DNA of 45,011 nt, from IMG/VR virus record IMGVR_UViG_3300021087_000801, positions 1-45,011 of that record; one strand, given 5' to 3'. How positions within the stretch are numbered: position 1 is the first letter of the stretch; each line of letters begins with the position of its first letter. A program made the position numbers and the translations under genes. Below are positions 13,651-22,467 of the stretch, piece after piece. The notes under the pieces were generated by a model. The model was not told the DNA's origin. It saw only the letters and a program-made list of their open reading frames with translations, and made no database searches. This DNA is from a virus.

Positions 13651-14114
13651 GCATACAACAAAACGACTTAATTGACTTAATACAATCAACATTTAGTGTT
13701 GATCAATACAAAAGCAAAGTAGGTGATGATAAAAATGTTGTTGTAGTTGCATTTGATATTAAAGACGGTGATCCTGCTAAAGATTTAAGTCAATTTATTG
13801 AATCAGGACATGACACTATTGATGTAGATGTGTCACCAGGTCCAGACAAAGAAGGAAACTATAAAGTATTTGTTGAGTTAGAAAGAAATAGTAAATTGTT
13901 TGAAACAATTGATGCTATACTAAAAGATATAACTCGTGTAGATGAATCAGCAAATAGTTTTATGTTTAATGCATATAAAAGTGACATGCCAGCAAAATGG
14001 AGTAAAGAAAACTTTGAAGAAAGTGTTTACACAAGCAGTTACGATTACACAATTGCTACTGATCCAGAAGCACATGCTATAACAGAACGCATTAAATTCT
14101 TAAACAAGTATTAA
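13647..14114 (+). CDS. Unknown acidic protein (155 aa)
   Basis: Coupled by ATGA overlap to the gene before and by a one-base TAATG overlap to IF-1 after. The product is acidic with alternating beta strands ([37 protein letters not shown]) and a helical middle. The C-terminal half is aromatic-rich ([17 protein letters not shown]). No homologous family comes to mind. Its place between phage genes and a translation factor gives no clear role. Confidence 0.7.
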   Translation: MSIQQNDLIDLIQSTFSVDQYKSKVGDDKNVVVVAFDIKDGDPAKDLSQFIESGHDTIDVDVSPGPDKEGNYKVFVELERNSKLFETIDAILKDITRVDESANSFMFNAYKSDMPAKWSKENFEESVYTSSYDYTIATDPEAHAITERIKFLNKY

Positions 14115-14332
14115 TGGCGAAACAAGAAGCAGTTAAATTACAAGGAACAGTTTTAGATTCGCTACCAGGTGCTTTTTTCAAAATAGAACTAGAAAACGGG
14201 CACATTGTCACTGGTATTATCAGTGGGAAGATAAGAAAAAACAGAATCAGGGTTTTACCCGGAGATAAAGTTGACGTAGAAATGTCACCATACGATTTAG
14301 AAAAAGGTCGTATAACATTTAGGTACAAATAA
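14114..14332 (+). CDS. infA: Translation initiation factor IF-1 (72 aa)
   Basis: An OB-fold factor that binds the ribosomal A site and helps IF-2 and IF-3 select the start codon. The sequence covers the whole of bacterial IF-1 at the same 72-residue length: [60 protein letters not shown] and a final FRYK. Conserved RNA-contact residues ([10 protein letters not shown]) are intact, so it should be functional. Phage-borne IF-1 is unusual. It could favour phage mRNAs, and is worth relating to the leaderless late mRNAs predicted here. It overlaps the upstream gene by one base. Confidence 0.94.
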   Translation: MAKQEAVKLQGTVLDSLPGAFFKIELENGHIVTGIISGKIRKNRIRVLPGDKVDVEMSPYDLEKGRITFRYK

Positions 14333-14333
14333 A

Positions 14334-14810
14334 ATGTTTATATTAGGAAAACTTAAGACATATTTAATCCTTGCAGCCGTATTGGGTGCAGTAGGATTTG
14401 GTGCGTGGAAATATTATACATACACACAAGAACAAATTCGTGTATATGCCACAAACGCCGCAACTGCCGAACAGGCAGTAGAGTCAACACAAGCCGCACT
14501 TGACTCAGTACAAAAAGATTTAGAACAAGTGCAGAAACAATTTAATGAGGTGACAGAAGAGTTCGGTAATGCTCAAAAACGTGTCGATACACTAGAAGAA
14601 AAATTGAGCGAACACGACTTAGGTCAACTTGCACAAGCCAGACCTGGATTAGTTGAAAAAATAATCAACAGTGCCAGCAACGAAGTAGGCAGGTGTATGG
14701 AGATACTAAGTGGATCACCATTAACGGAGAAGGAAATAAATGCAACAAAGCCATCAAAAATCAACAGTGAGTGTCCTGATATTGCTAACCCTAACTATGT
14801 TCCTAGGTAG
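14334..14810 (+). CDS. Inner-membrane spanin-like protein (158 aa)
   Basis: An N-terminal transmembrane anchor (YLILAAVLGAVGFGAWKYY) is followed by a long periplasmic coiled coil (about residues 40-100, rich in Gln, Glu and Val), then a short Cys-containing tail. This is the layout of an i-spanin (Rz), which links inner to outer membrane at lysis. The lipoprotein gene begins inside its 3' end in another frame, the classic embedded Rz/Rz1 arrangement. The family is not certain from sequence alone. Confidence 0.7.
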   Translation: MFILGKLKTYLILAAVLGAVGFGAWKYYTYTQEQIRVYATNAATAEQAVESTQAALDSVQKDLEQVQKQFNEVTEEFGNAQKRVDTLEEKLSEHDLGQLAQARPGLVEKIINSASNEVGRCMEILSGSPLTEKEINATKPSKINSECPDIANPNYVPR

Positions 14811-15189
14811 TTGTTCTACTTTAACACCAAACGTAGTTTCATACAAATCAGAACCAATTGAAAAACCAGCATTAGTACTACCTGACACATCTGTGTTGGA
14901 ATTAAGAAATTCAGACTGGAATATCATTACACCAGAAGAACTCAATGGTATATTTGATAAACTAAAAAAAGACGGTGAACCTGTAGTTATATATGCATTA
15001 ACTACTGAAGGGTATTCACAACTTTCTTTGAATTTTGCTGATATACTTAAATTAGTATCACAACAAAAAGCAATAATCGAAGCATACAAAGAATATTACG
15101 AACAAACAGAAAAAAATATCAATGAACACAACAGTAAAGCAAATACTCCTGTCGAAAGTTCAGAATCACTTCTCGACAAAATCTTTTAA
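14740..15189 (+). CDS. Outer-membrane lipoprotein, o-spanin-like (149 aa)
   Basis: A lipoprotein signal peptide ends with the lipobox LGSC (LTLTMFLGSC), followed by a Pro/Glu-containing segment (SEPIEKPALVLPD). The domain EPVVIYALTTEGYSQLSLNF then leads into a helical tail (QQKAIIEAYKEYYEQT). I recall similar lipoproteins from T4-like marine phages next to a coiled-coil membrane protein. At 149 residues it is longer than typical Rz1 and has a folded C-terminal part. It overlaps the i-spanin-like gene by 71 bases in a different frame, with a GGAGAAGGA box inside that gene. Confidence 0.7.
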   Translation: MQQSHQKSTVSVLILLTLTMFLGSCSTLTPNVVSYKSEPIEKPALVLPDTSVLELRNSDWNIITPEELNGIFDKLKKDGEPVVIYALTTEGYSQLSLNFADILKLVSQQKAIIEAYKEYYEQTEKNINEHNSKANTPVESSESLLDKIF

Positions 15190-15221
15190 AAACACTAGCG
15201 TTTAAGGCTCTTCGTTATGTC

Positions 15222-15229
15222 AATAAATA
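15222..15229 (+). promoter_or_regulatory. Late promoter AATAAATA, 5 bases before ATG
   Basis: AATAAATA-CTACG-ATG. The late start would coincide with the A of the ATG at 15235, as at four other genes here. It overlaps an alternative upstream ATG, which would then be outside the late transcript. Confidence 0.6.
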
Positions 15230-15234
15230 CTACG

Positions 15235-15906
15235 ATGAAGAAGTTTAAAAACCCTTGGTTTATTCTTGGCCTAGAACCAGGTGCTACTTTAAAAGAGGTC
15301 AAACTAGCATATAAAAGATTAGCTCTTAAAAATCATCCTGATAAGGGCGGTACTATTGCTGACTGGCTTTCTATAAGTGATGCATATGAATCTATAACAG
15401 AAAAGAAACATATACCTATAGTAAAGTCAACAGATACACAAATGATAGATTTGCCACTTACTATTGAACAACAGATTAATGGAGTTAACGATTATGTTGA
15501 AATTGACGATTTATACTTAAAAGTAAATATTCCACCCGGTGTTTTAGCAGGTGATAAGTTTAAAATAACTGATAAGCGAAAAAAATATATAATAAATGTG
15601 AAAGAAAAGGCAAATAAAGTCTTTACAAGATCAGGAAATAATATTATAATGTATAAGACTTTAGACGTTATTGATGTAATGAAACTGAATTCGTTTATGA
15701 TTATTACACCAACAGGAGAACGAGCTGAAATACAAATACCACCAGATACAGTAACAGGTAGTATTATTGTATTAAAGGGACACGGTCTTTTGAATAGAAA
15801 GAGTAAAAGAAAGGGAAATTTAAGGATACATATTAAGGTATCCATACCATACTTAAATAGTACTAACATGGAAGAATTTATAACGAGGTTAAGGACAAAT
15901 GACTGA
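15235..15906 (+). CDS. J-domain co-chaperone, DnaJ-like without zinc finger (223 aa)
   Basis: Residues about 5-60 form a J domain with the HPD tripeptide (LKNHPDKGG) that stimulates Hsp70 ATPase. The rest resembles the DnaJ C-terminal substrate-binding domain (VNIPPGVLAGDKFKIT; TVTGSIIVLKGHGLLN; GNLRIHIKVSIPYLN). The Gly/Phe linker and zinc-finger repeats are absent, as in CbpA-type J proteins, but here it is even shorter. I prefer the ATG placed five bases after a late octamer; a start 18 bases upstream is the alternative. It overlaps the ClpA-like gene by eight bases, so J protein and unfoldase would be made together and could cooperate with host DnaK. Confidence 0.85.
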   Translation: MKKFKNPWFILGLEPGATLKEVKLAYKRLALKNHPDKGGTIADWLSISDAYESITEKKHIPIVKSTDTQMIDLPLTIEQQINGVNDYVEIDDLYLKVNIPPGVLAGDKFKITDKRKKYIINVKEKANKVFTRSGNNIIMYKTLDVIDVMKLNSFMIITPTGERAEIQIPPDTVTGSIIVLKGHGLLNRKSKRKGNLRIHIKVSIPYLNSTNMEEFITRLRTND

Positions 15907-18151
15907 TATAGAAAAAATTGTAATCACTGCTATTAATTTAGCAAAAAAATTAAAACACGAATATGTAACAATAGAACATATTGCGGCAGTTCTCTTAGAT
16001 GATCCACATATTCAAGCAATGTGTTACGAAGTAAATGCAGACTTTGAACAATTACAAATTGCACTAGTAGAATACTTAGAAAAAGAATGTGCAGAATTAG
16101 TTAAAAATGGAACTGAAGAACCTAATCCATATAAAACACAAATGTTAGAACGTGTGTTTAACAGAGCATTAACACAAGCATTATTTCAAGGTAAAAAACA
16201 TCTTAACCAATTAGATCTAGTATTAAGTATACTAGGTGAAGAAAACAGTATAGCAGCTCAATACTCTGAACAATTAGGACTTAATAAAAACAAAGTTATT
16301 AAATGGATGCAAGACGCAAATCAGCAAGAGCATGAACAAATATTTGGACCTGCTGATGGATTGAATGATCCACGCCGAGCAACTGGAATGACACCAAGAG
16401 ATGTATTGGCACAGTTTTGTACTAACATGAACGAGGCATATGATGAATATGATGACTTAATTGGACGTAGAAGTGAATTAAAAGATTTAGTACAAACAGT
16501 AGCACGTAAGAAAAAGTCTAATGCTATTTTAACAGGTGGCAGTGGTGTTGGTAAAACAGCAGTTGTACAAGGACTAGCAAAACTTATTGTAGAAGGACAT
16601 GTTCCTGATATTATTAAAGACAAAGTTGTATGGGAATTAGATATGACTAAGTTAGTAGCTGGTACAAAGTATAGAGGTGATTTTGAAGAACGCATGAAAC
16701 AGTTAGGCGAAGCATTAATACAAGAACCTAACATTATTTTATTTGTAGATGAGATACATACAATCATTGGTGCAGGTAGTACAAATGGTACTATGGATGC
16801 AGGTAACATGTTAAAGCCAGCGTTAAGCAATGGTAAACTAAAAGTAATTGGTGCTACAACAGATGAAGAATATAGAAAAGTATTTGAAAAAGAAACAGCA
16901 CTAGCACGTAGATTTACAAAAGTTGTAGTAGATGAACCTAATACAAAAGACGCAAAAGAAGTTGTATACAATTCTTTAGTATCATATGAAGCATTTCACG
17001 ATGTTACTATTAGACCAGAAGCAGCAGATCTTTCAGTTGAATTAAGTAATCAATATATCTTTAACAAAAAACTTCCAGATAAAGCATTTGATATTATTGA
17101 CAGAGCATGTGCATTTAATAGAATATTACCACCAGAAGAACGATTAGACATATTAGGTGAAGATGAAATTAAAGCAGAGGTGGCAAGATTAACTGGTATT
17201 CCAAAAGAACATTTAGGAAAAACAGATGATAAAGAAACTGCAAACAAGCACAGTGAAGTAAGAGAATTTTTAGAAAGTACTGTATTTGGTCAACAAGTGG
17301 CAATTGATTGCGTAGTTGATAGTATTACAGTTAGCATGGCAGGTCTTAAAGATCCTATTAAACCTATTGCAAGTTATTTGCTTACAGGACCAACTGGTGT
17401 TGGTAAAACAGAACTTGCTAAACGTTTAGCACAATCAATGAGTATGAAACTATGTAGATACGATATGGCAGAATATCAAGAACGTCATACAGTGTCAAAA
17501 CTAATTGGTTCACCTCCAGGTTATGTAGGACACGCAGATGGTAAAGCAGGAGATGGATTACTTATTAATCAATTAGAAGATAATCCAAATTGTGTACTGT
17601 TACTTGACGAAGTAGAAAAAGCACACCCAGATTTAATGAGTGTATTGTTAAGTTTATTAGACGAAGGTACAATTACAAGTAGCACAGGTAAAGTAGTAAG
17701 TGCCAAGAACGCTATTATTATTATGACAAGTAACCTTGGAGCCAGAGATGCTGCAATTAAGAGCATTGGCTTTAATGAAGAAACATATAATGCAAAAGCA
17801 GTAGATGACGCAGTAAACAATTATTTTGCACCAGAGTTCCGTAACAGACTAGACGGTGTTGTTAAGTTTAATTCTTTAACAAGAAACGACATGAAGCGTA
17901 TTGTTATTAAGTTCTTAGGTGAACTTGAAACATATGTAGAAGGTAGACATATTGTAATTAATTGGGGTCCTGAACTAGTAGCAATGCTAGAAGATAAAGG
18001 ATACGATCCGGCAATGGGTGCAAGACCGTTAGCAAGACTAATCAATGAAACTGTAAAACTTCCGTTAGCAAAATATTTACTTGATAATAACAAAGATTAT
18101 ACATTGGACATTGATTGGAAAAAAGATAAGTTAACAATTAATGCAAAATAA
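15899..18151 (+). CDS. clpA: ClpA-like AAA+ unfoldase with ClpP-docking loop (750 aa)
   Basis: A complete ClpA-type protein, close in length to E. coli ClpA. It has a Clp N-domain (about 1-145) and a first AAA+ module with Walker A GGSGVGKT (213-220) and Walker B FVDEIHT (about 283). A second module has Walker A GPTGVGKT (about 497-504) and Walker B LLLDEVEKAHPD. There is no ClpB-type middle coiled coil. The tripeptide IGF (623-625, in IKSIGFNEE) sits where ClpA has its IGL loop for docking on ClpP, so it should feed substrates into host ClpP. The substrate-threading loop of D1 (AGTKYRGDFEERM) is intact. With the tmRNA tag ending ALAA, this suggests a phage-run tagged-protein degradation route. 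No clpP or clpS is seen. Confidence 0.92.
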   Translation: MTDIEKIVITAINLAKKLKHEYVTIEHIAAVLLDDPHIQAMCYEVNADFEQLQIALVEYLEKECAELVKNGTEEPNPYKTQMLERVFNRALTQALFQGKKHLNQLDLVLSILGEENSIAAQYSEQLGLNKNKVIKWMQDANQQEHEQIFGPADGLNDPRRATGMTPRDVLAQFCTNMNEAYDEYDDLIGRRSELKDLVQTVARKKKSNAILTGGSGVGKTAVVQGLAKLIVEGHVPDIIKDKVVWELDMTKLVAGTKYRGDFEERMKQLGEALIQEPNIILFVDEIHTIIGAGSTNGTMDAGNMLKPALSNGKLKVIGATTDEEYRKVFEKETALARRFTKVVVDEPNTKDAKEVVYNSLVSYEAFHDVTIRPEAADLSVELSNQYIFNKKLPDKAFDIIDRACAFNRILPPEERLDILGEDEIKAEVARLTGIPKEHLGKTDDKETANKHSEVREFLESTVFGQQVAIDCVVDSITVSMAGLKDPIKPIASYLLTGPTGVGKTELAKRLAQSMSMKLCRYDMAEYQERHTVSKLIGSPPGYVGHADGKAGDGLLINQLEDNPNCVLLLDEVEKAHPDLMSVLLSLLDEGTITSSTGKVVSAKNAIIIMTSNLGARDAAIKSIGFNEETYNAKAVDDAVNNYFAPEFRNRLDGVVKFNSLTRNDMKRIVIKFLGELETYVEGRHIVINWGPELVAMLEDKGYDPAMGARPLARLINETVKLPLAKYLLDNNKDYTLDIDWKKDKLTINAK

Positions 18152-18761
18152 CGAAATAACAATTTTACCTACAGAAACTGTATTTTACAGAGAATTTGAT
18201 ACACGTATCAAACTGATAAAATTGCCTCGTAAATTTCATTTCAATTATGGTAGATTTGATGATAAAGGCAATTCTAGATTTAGGGTAGTAAAAATATATA
18301 GAAGTAGACATGAATATGATTGTAATCTTTACACATCTAGTCTTGATATTATACAAAACATACTAACTGATCCCGAACTGCAAGTAACAGAAATAACACA
18401 ACCTTTAAACGACACTCACAGAGAATTGTTACATAAACGTGACAGAAAAGTAGTTATCCGCAACAAGTTATGGTTTAACAGATACAAGCATAAAATATCA
18501 GCATGGCATAATTGGGACAAACCAACAACCCGTGATGAAAGTTTAACTATGATTAAATGGGTATACGAACATTTTCCCAAAGGTGAAAATAGAGTTGTAT
18601 CAACCTCATATGGTTCATATTTTGGTAGTACTAGAGTAGTACAACCACCAACAATCTTTACAAATAGCGAAGATACTATGATGTTATTCAAATTAGCATA
18701 TGGCGACATGCTTCGTATGACTATGGAAACCTGTATCACGCTTCAAGAACTCGATAATTGA
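18141..18761 (+). CDS. Unknown protein (206 aa)
   Basis: Overlaps the end of the ClpA-like gene by 11 bases, so it is coupled to it and might be an adaptor or substrate. That is only suggested by position. The product is basic and aromatic (LPRKFHFNYGRFDDKGNSRF; RKVVIRNKLWFNRYKHKISA), with a C-terminal part STSYGSYFGSTRVVQPP then a Met-rich helix. No transmembrane segment and no domain are recognised. Confidence 0.72.
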   Translation: MQNNEITILPTETVFYREFDTRIKLIKLPRKFHFNYGRFDDKGNSRFRVVKIYRSRHEYDCNLYTSSLDIIQNILTDPELQVTEITQPLNDTHRELLHKRDRKVVIRNKLWFNRYKHKISAWHNWDKPTTRDESLTMIKWVYEHFPKGENRVVSTSYGSYFGSTRVVQPPTIFTNSEDTMMLFKLAYGDMLRMTMETCITLQELDN

Positions 18762-18767
18762 TAAATA
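18760..18767 (+). promoter_or_regulatory. Late promoter GATAAATA
   Basis: Lies at the stop of the upstream gene and 25 bases before the ATG of the structural protein, with an AAAGGAG box between. Confidence 0.7.
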
Positions 18768-18792
18768 CTTGTAAGATTAAAGGAGATTATTA

Positions 18793-19164
18793 ATGTCTAG
18801 TTCTAATATAGTTCTAACAAATAAAAACGAACTTTCATATACAAGTGACCCTGTTAAGGGCGACGGTTACTATGGATTTGCTGATGGTTTACATACTATG
18901 AGTTTTCATGTAAGTAACTTTACTGGGAGAATTCACCTAGAAGCAACAATTGTAGAACAACCAGCAGAATCTGATTGGTTTCCTATTGATTTAGATAGTA
19001 TTACACCTTATTTACAATTTACTGCACAAACTACTACCAAAGGTACAAGTTTTGAAGGTAATTTTGTTTACTTACGTGTTAAGGTTGACAGATCATATTT
19101 AGGTGCAGGATCATATGATGCTGCATTACACGGCGCACTTGATAAAGTAGTCGTACTAATATAA
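18793..19164 (+). CDS. Probable virion structural protein (123 aa)
   Basis: A beta-rich small protein (DGLHTMSFHVSNFTGRIHLE; GSYDAALHGALDKVVVLI) with its own late promoter and a strong AAAGGAG box, directly before the tail fibre. Similar short proteins occur near tail genes of T4-like marine phages as far as I recall. It may be a fibre-base or decoration protein. There is no enzymatic motif. Confidence 0.65.
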   Translation: MSSSNIVLTNKNELSYTSDPVKGDGYYGFADGLHTMSFHVSNFTGRIHLEATIVEQPAESDWFPIDLDSITPYLQFTAQTTTKGTSFEGNFVYLRVKVDRSYLGAGSYDAALHGALDKVVVLI

Positions 19165-19177
19165 AGGAGAAATACAC

Positions 19178-21055
19178 TTGGCAATTAAAGCATTCAGTGG
19201 CGGTATACAACAGTTCCCTATACCAGATTTCGTTTTAACGGAAAGCATTGCTGATGGCGATATTTTAGTTTATAGAGATATAGACAAAGCCTTTCACAAT
19301 GAAACAGGTAATTTTACAACATTAGCAGAAGTTAATGCCTTAATAGCAAACATTAACAGCGGTGGTAGTATTGATTTAAGCGATTATGTCACAACCACAG
19401 CATTAGCAACACAGGTAGCAACACTTAACACATCAATTGGAACTAAAGCAGATACTACATATGTAGATGCTCAAATAGCCGCTATACCTGGCACAGATTT
19501 AAGTAATTATGTAACCAATGCATCATTGGCAGGTACAATAGCAAATTACGACTTGTCTTCAGAAGTAACAAGCAAGATTAATACTGCAATTGCAAACGCT
19601 TCATTTTTTGATGGTGATTATAATAATCTTACTAATACTCCAGTAATTCCAGATTTAACAGGATATGCAACACAGACTTGGGTACAAAATCAAATAGCAA
19701 ACACAACACTTGGTTCATTGTCTGATGTAAGCAGTACTGCACCAAGCACAGGTCAAGTACTTAAATGGAACGGTACAACATGGGCACCTGCAGCAGATGT
19801 TACATCTGGCGGAGGCGGAACTGATGCAGACACATTAGATAGTCAAGATGGCACTTACTATTTAGATTATAATAATTTTACTAACACACCAACATTATTT
19901 GATGGAGCATATGGCTCTTTAACTGGTGCACCAACTATACCAGCAGACATAAGTGATTTAACTGATACAACAAATTTATTAACTGGTGCAGCTTATACTG
20001 ATGCTAGTGTTGATACACATCTTAACAGAAGTTCAGCAACAACGAATCAAGTATTAAGTTGGAGTGGAACAGATTATGCCTGGGTTGCTCAAACAGGTGG
20101 CAGTGGTGGAGCAACTACATTAGGTGGATTATCAGACGTAAGTAGTACATCTCCAACAAATGGTCAAGTACTTAAATGGAATAGTACAAATTCAGAATGG
20201 GAACCAGCAGTAGATGCCACTTCGGGTGTTGGCGGAAGTAGTTATGCCACAGAAGCATATGTAGATCAAAAATTATTAGAACGTGGTGAACACTTTAGTG
20301 GTGACTATAATGATTTAACTAATGCACCAACATTGTTTAGTGGAAACTTTGTAGACTTAAATGGTAAGCCAACTACAATTGCAGGTTATGGAATTACAGA
20401 TTCACCAGATAGCCTTTTAGATTTAAATATAGTAGATGGTACAAATGGACAAGTATTAACAACAGACGGTTCAGGAAACTTTACATTTACAAATGCAGGA
20501 TCATTTAACGGTGATTATAATTCATTAATTAACTTACCTAATTTGTTTAGTGGTAACTATAATGACCTAGCAAATCAACCTTATATTCCAAGTATAGCAG
20601 GATTGGCTTCAACAACATATGTTGATAATAAAGTACAAGAACCTAATGTAAGCAAATATGTAAAAGTATCTAATGTAGTATTAGCACAACATGATAATTT
20701 TGTTATGTCAATAGAAACAACAGATGCAACTCCAACAGAAGCATTATTAACTACTGGAAGCAGAATAGTAGTTGACGATGATAGTACAGTTATGTATAAA
20801 GTACACATAATTGGTGCAGATGGAACTGATAATTATGGTATTAAATTACAAGGTATTATTGATAGAACTAGTGGAACATTAGCATTAATTGGTACTCCAA
20901 GTAAAGAAACCCTAGCAGATACCACAAGTGATACGTGGTCAGGTAGCGTTTCTGCTGATACTACAAACAATAGTTTAAAGATTTTAGTCACAGGCGAAGC
21001 ATCAAAAACAGTAAATTGGACTATTTTTGTTGAACAAAACGTGGTAAAAAGATAG
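19178..21055 (+). CDS. Tail fibre protein with repeated beta motifs (625 aa)
   Basis: Translation starts at TTG preceded by AAGGAG. The N-terminus (about 1-60) is a probable attachment domain. The body is built from phage-fibre repeats: 'GDYNxLTNxP' occurs in several variants (GDYNNLTNTPVIPDLTGY, LDYNNFTNTPTLFDG, GDYNDLTNAPTLFSG, GDYNSLINLPNLFSG). A second unit, LSDVSST.P..GQVLKWN, occurs twice. ATQVATLNTSIGTKAD-type heptads suggest a trimeric coiled coil. The C-terminal 130 residues lack repeats and may be the receptor-binding tip. It would set host range at the cell surface. Confidence 0.85.
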   Translation: MAIKAFSGGIQQFPIPDFVLTESIADGDILVYRDIDKAFHNETGNFTTLAEVNALIANINSGGSIDLSDYVTTTALATQVATLNTSIGTKADTTYVDAQIAAIPGTDLSNYVTNASLAGTIANYDLSSEVTSKINTAIANASFFDGDYNNLTNTPVIPDLTGYATQTWVQNQIANTTLGSLSDVSSTAPSTGQVLKWNGTTWAPAADVTSGGGGTDADTLDSQDGTYYLDYNNFTNTPTLFDGAYGSLTGAPTIPADISDLTDTTNLLTGAAYTDASVDTHLNRSSATTNQVLSWSGTDYAWVAQTGGSGGATTLGGLSDVSSTSPTNGQVLKWNSTNSEWEPAVDATSGVGGSSYATEAYVDQKLLERGEHFSGDYNDLTNAPTLFSGNFVDLNGKPTTIAGYGITDSPDSLLDLNIVDGTNGQVLTTDGSGNFTFTNAGSFNGDYNSLINLPNLFSGNYNDLANQPYIPSIAGLASTTYVDNKVQEPNVSKYVKVSNVVLAQHDNFVMSIETTDATPTEALLTTGSRIVVDDDSTVMYKVHIIGADGTDNYGIKLQGIIDRTSGTLALIGTPSKETLADTTSDTWSGSVSADTTNNSLKILVTGEASKTVNWTIFVEQNVVKR

Positions 21056-21061
21056 AATTTA

Positions 21062-21069
21062 GATAAATA
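21062..21069 (+). promoter_or_regulatory. Late promoter GATAAATA
   Basis: Seven bases after the fibre stop; the next gene follows with a TTAGGAG box. Confidence 0.65.
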
Positions 21070-21124
21070 AAAGTAGTGCAACAGCACAGAACTTTAAAAA
21101 TAAACATTATTAGGAGAATATATA

Positions 21125-21430
21125 ATGGCAACAAGAAATCCAGCAAACGAAATTGAATTCGGTAAATTCAACTACGGTGCAACAATTACTTCATGGACTA
21201 TCACAGCAGCAGCAGACGTTTCTGCAGAAGTTAATCCAGGTGAAGAAATGGAAGCAATTCTAGAGTGTGTAGCTCAAAAAGGTACAGTAATTGGTCTTTC
21301 TGATCACGCAACAGGTGGTACTGTATTTACAGTAGCAGTTGAAAACAGCTCATGGGCTGACGCTTCAGAACTACAAACGGCTCTACAAGCATTATCACTA
21401 GCAACTGCCGGTGCAATGACAGTAGCGTAA
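21125..21430 (+). CDS. Small structural-type protein (101 aa)
   Basis: An Ala/Thr/Val-rich beta protein (NYGATITSWTITAAADVSAE; GGTVFTVAVENSSWADASE) without Cys, with a late promoter before and a strong terminator after it. As a single-gene late unit beside the fibre it is probably an abundant virion component. No family is recognised. Confidence 0.65.
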   Translation: MATRNPANEIEFGKFNYGATITSWTITAAADVSAEVNPGEEMEAILECVAQKGTVIGLSDHATGGTVFTVAVENSSWADASELQTALQALSLATAGAMTVA

Positions 21431-21455
21431 GTTACTTAGTTAATACAATTTAAAG

Positions 21456-21490
21456 AAAACCCAGTTTTAGAAATAGAACTGGGTTTTTTT
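21456..21490 (+). terminator. Rho-independent terminator
   Basis: Stem AAACCCAGTT/AACTGGGTTT followed by a run of seven T. It closes the tail-fibre late unit. Confidence 0.92.
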
Positions 21491-21510
21491 ATGACCAATA
21501 TTATAAATTG

Positions 21511-21518
21511 GATAAATA
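21511..21518 (+). promoter_or_regulatory. Late promoter GATAAATA
   Basis: Directly after the terminator and 25 bases before the holin-like gene, with an AAGGAG box between. Confidence 0.65.
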
Positions 21519-21542
21519 CAATTATACAAGGAGATACAGATA

Positions 21543-21899
21543 ATGGCAAACACAGATTTAAACAATGACGGTAAAATATCATGGATGGAAGCATTTCCAT
21601 ATTGGTTTGATAGATTACGTTTATTCCCTCGTGCATTTATTAGTATGTACATTTATTTACTATACAGAGTAACAGAATGGTTTATGGCACTGCCAGACCC
21701 AAGTATGCCACAAGCAGGATTAGTTAGTGTTGTAGTTGGAGCAGGTGCGGCATGGTTTGGTCTCTATGTAAACAGTACTAGTGAAAACGATCAAAAGATC
21801 GTAGTGCAAACTGATACTTCCACTTCAGGAACCCGTGCTAGTTATAGCGGTTCAGCAAGTGCAGAAGCAGATTATTCTACTAAAAAGAGCAAATACTAA
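21543..21899 (+). CDS. Membrane protein, holin-like candidate (118 aa)
   Basis: The N-terminus has an EF-hand-like DLNNDGKISWMEAF loop. Two hydrophobic helices follow (FISMYIYLLYRVTEWFMA and AGLVSVVVGAGAAWFGLYV), then a Ser/Thr-rich soluble tail (TSTSGTRASYSGSASAEAD). The second helix resembles one I recall from small membrane proteins of cyanophage-type genomes, sometimes guessed to be holins. It is expressed late. It competes with the 55-residue protein before the endolysin for the holin role. Confidence 0.62.
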   Translation: MANTDLNNDGKISWMEAFPYWFDRLRLFPRAFISMYIYLLYRVTEWFMALPDPSMPQAGLVSVVVGAGAAWFGLYVNSTSENDQKIVVQTDTSTSGTRASYSGSASAEADYSTKKSKY

Positions 21900-22463
21900 A
21901 TGTATCAACATCATATATTATTAAAAACAGCAGAACCTTTAGACAGTGAAACTGCAATGGACTGGTTGGGAATTTGCAAACGTTTCGCACCAGAGGGAGT
22001 TGTTTTCTCATATAATAAAGTAGTAAATGATCACGTAGAAGTTGCTATGGAATACGGCACAGATGATAACTGTCCTGAATTCCCACACACATACATAGTT
22101 CCACTAACAAGAGATTTAACCCAAGAAGAAACTGCAATAGTTGTTGCGGCTTGGGATTATAAATTTATTCCTGATTTTAATATTGAAATATCAAACATGT
22201 ACGATGAAATGCAAGACGTAGAACTTGATATAGATCCTGAAATAGTAGAAAGTGCTACAATAGATTTAAACAAGTGGCATCACAATAGATGGCGTGATGA
22301 AATGCTTAGAGAAGGATGGCACTATGGATTGTATTTTAGCGAAAGTAAAAAATCACACCCAGCTCTTAGAGATTGGGATTCATTACCAGAAAGTCATAGA
22401 CGCAGCCCGCAATTTGATAACAAAGAAATATACGAATGGCTTCGTAAAAACGGCGTCAAATAA
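21900..22463 (+). CDS. RyR-domain protein (187 aa)
   Basis: The C-terminal 65 residues match the RyR repeat pattern (WHHNRWRDEMLREGWHYG, then KSHPALRDWDSLPESHRR). This small helical domain is known from ryanodine receptors and from many bacterial and phage proteins, where it may bind nucleotide-like ligands. The N-terminal 120 residues are acidic and alpha/beta with no named domain. It starts at the base after the upstream stop. The -35 box of the uvsE promoter begins a few bases after its stop. Confidence 0.68.
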   Translation: MYQHHILLKTAEPLDSETAMDWLGICKRFAPEGVVFSYNKVVNDHVEVAMEYGTDDNCPEFPHTYIVPLTRDLTQEETAIVVAAWDYKFIPDFNIEISNMYDEMQDVELDIDPEIVESATIDLNKWHHNRWRDEMLREGWHYGLYFSESKKSHPALRDWDSLPESHRRSPQFDNKEIYEWLRKNGVK

Positions 22464-22467
22464 CAGG

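Noticed and set aside
16321-16971. Open frame of 216 codons on the minus strand inside the ClpA-like gene
   Set aside because: It lies wholly within a conserved AAA+ coding region; composition is that of a reverse shadow.
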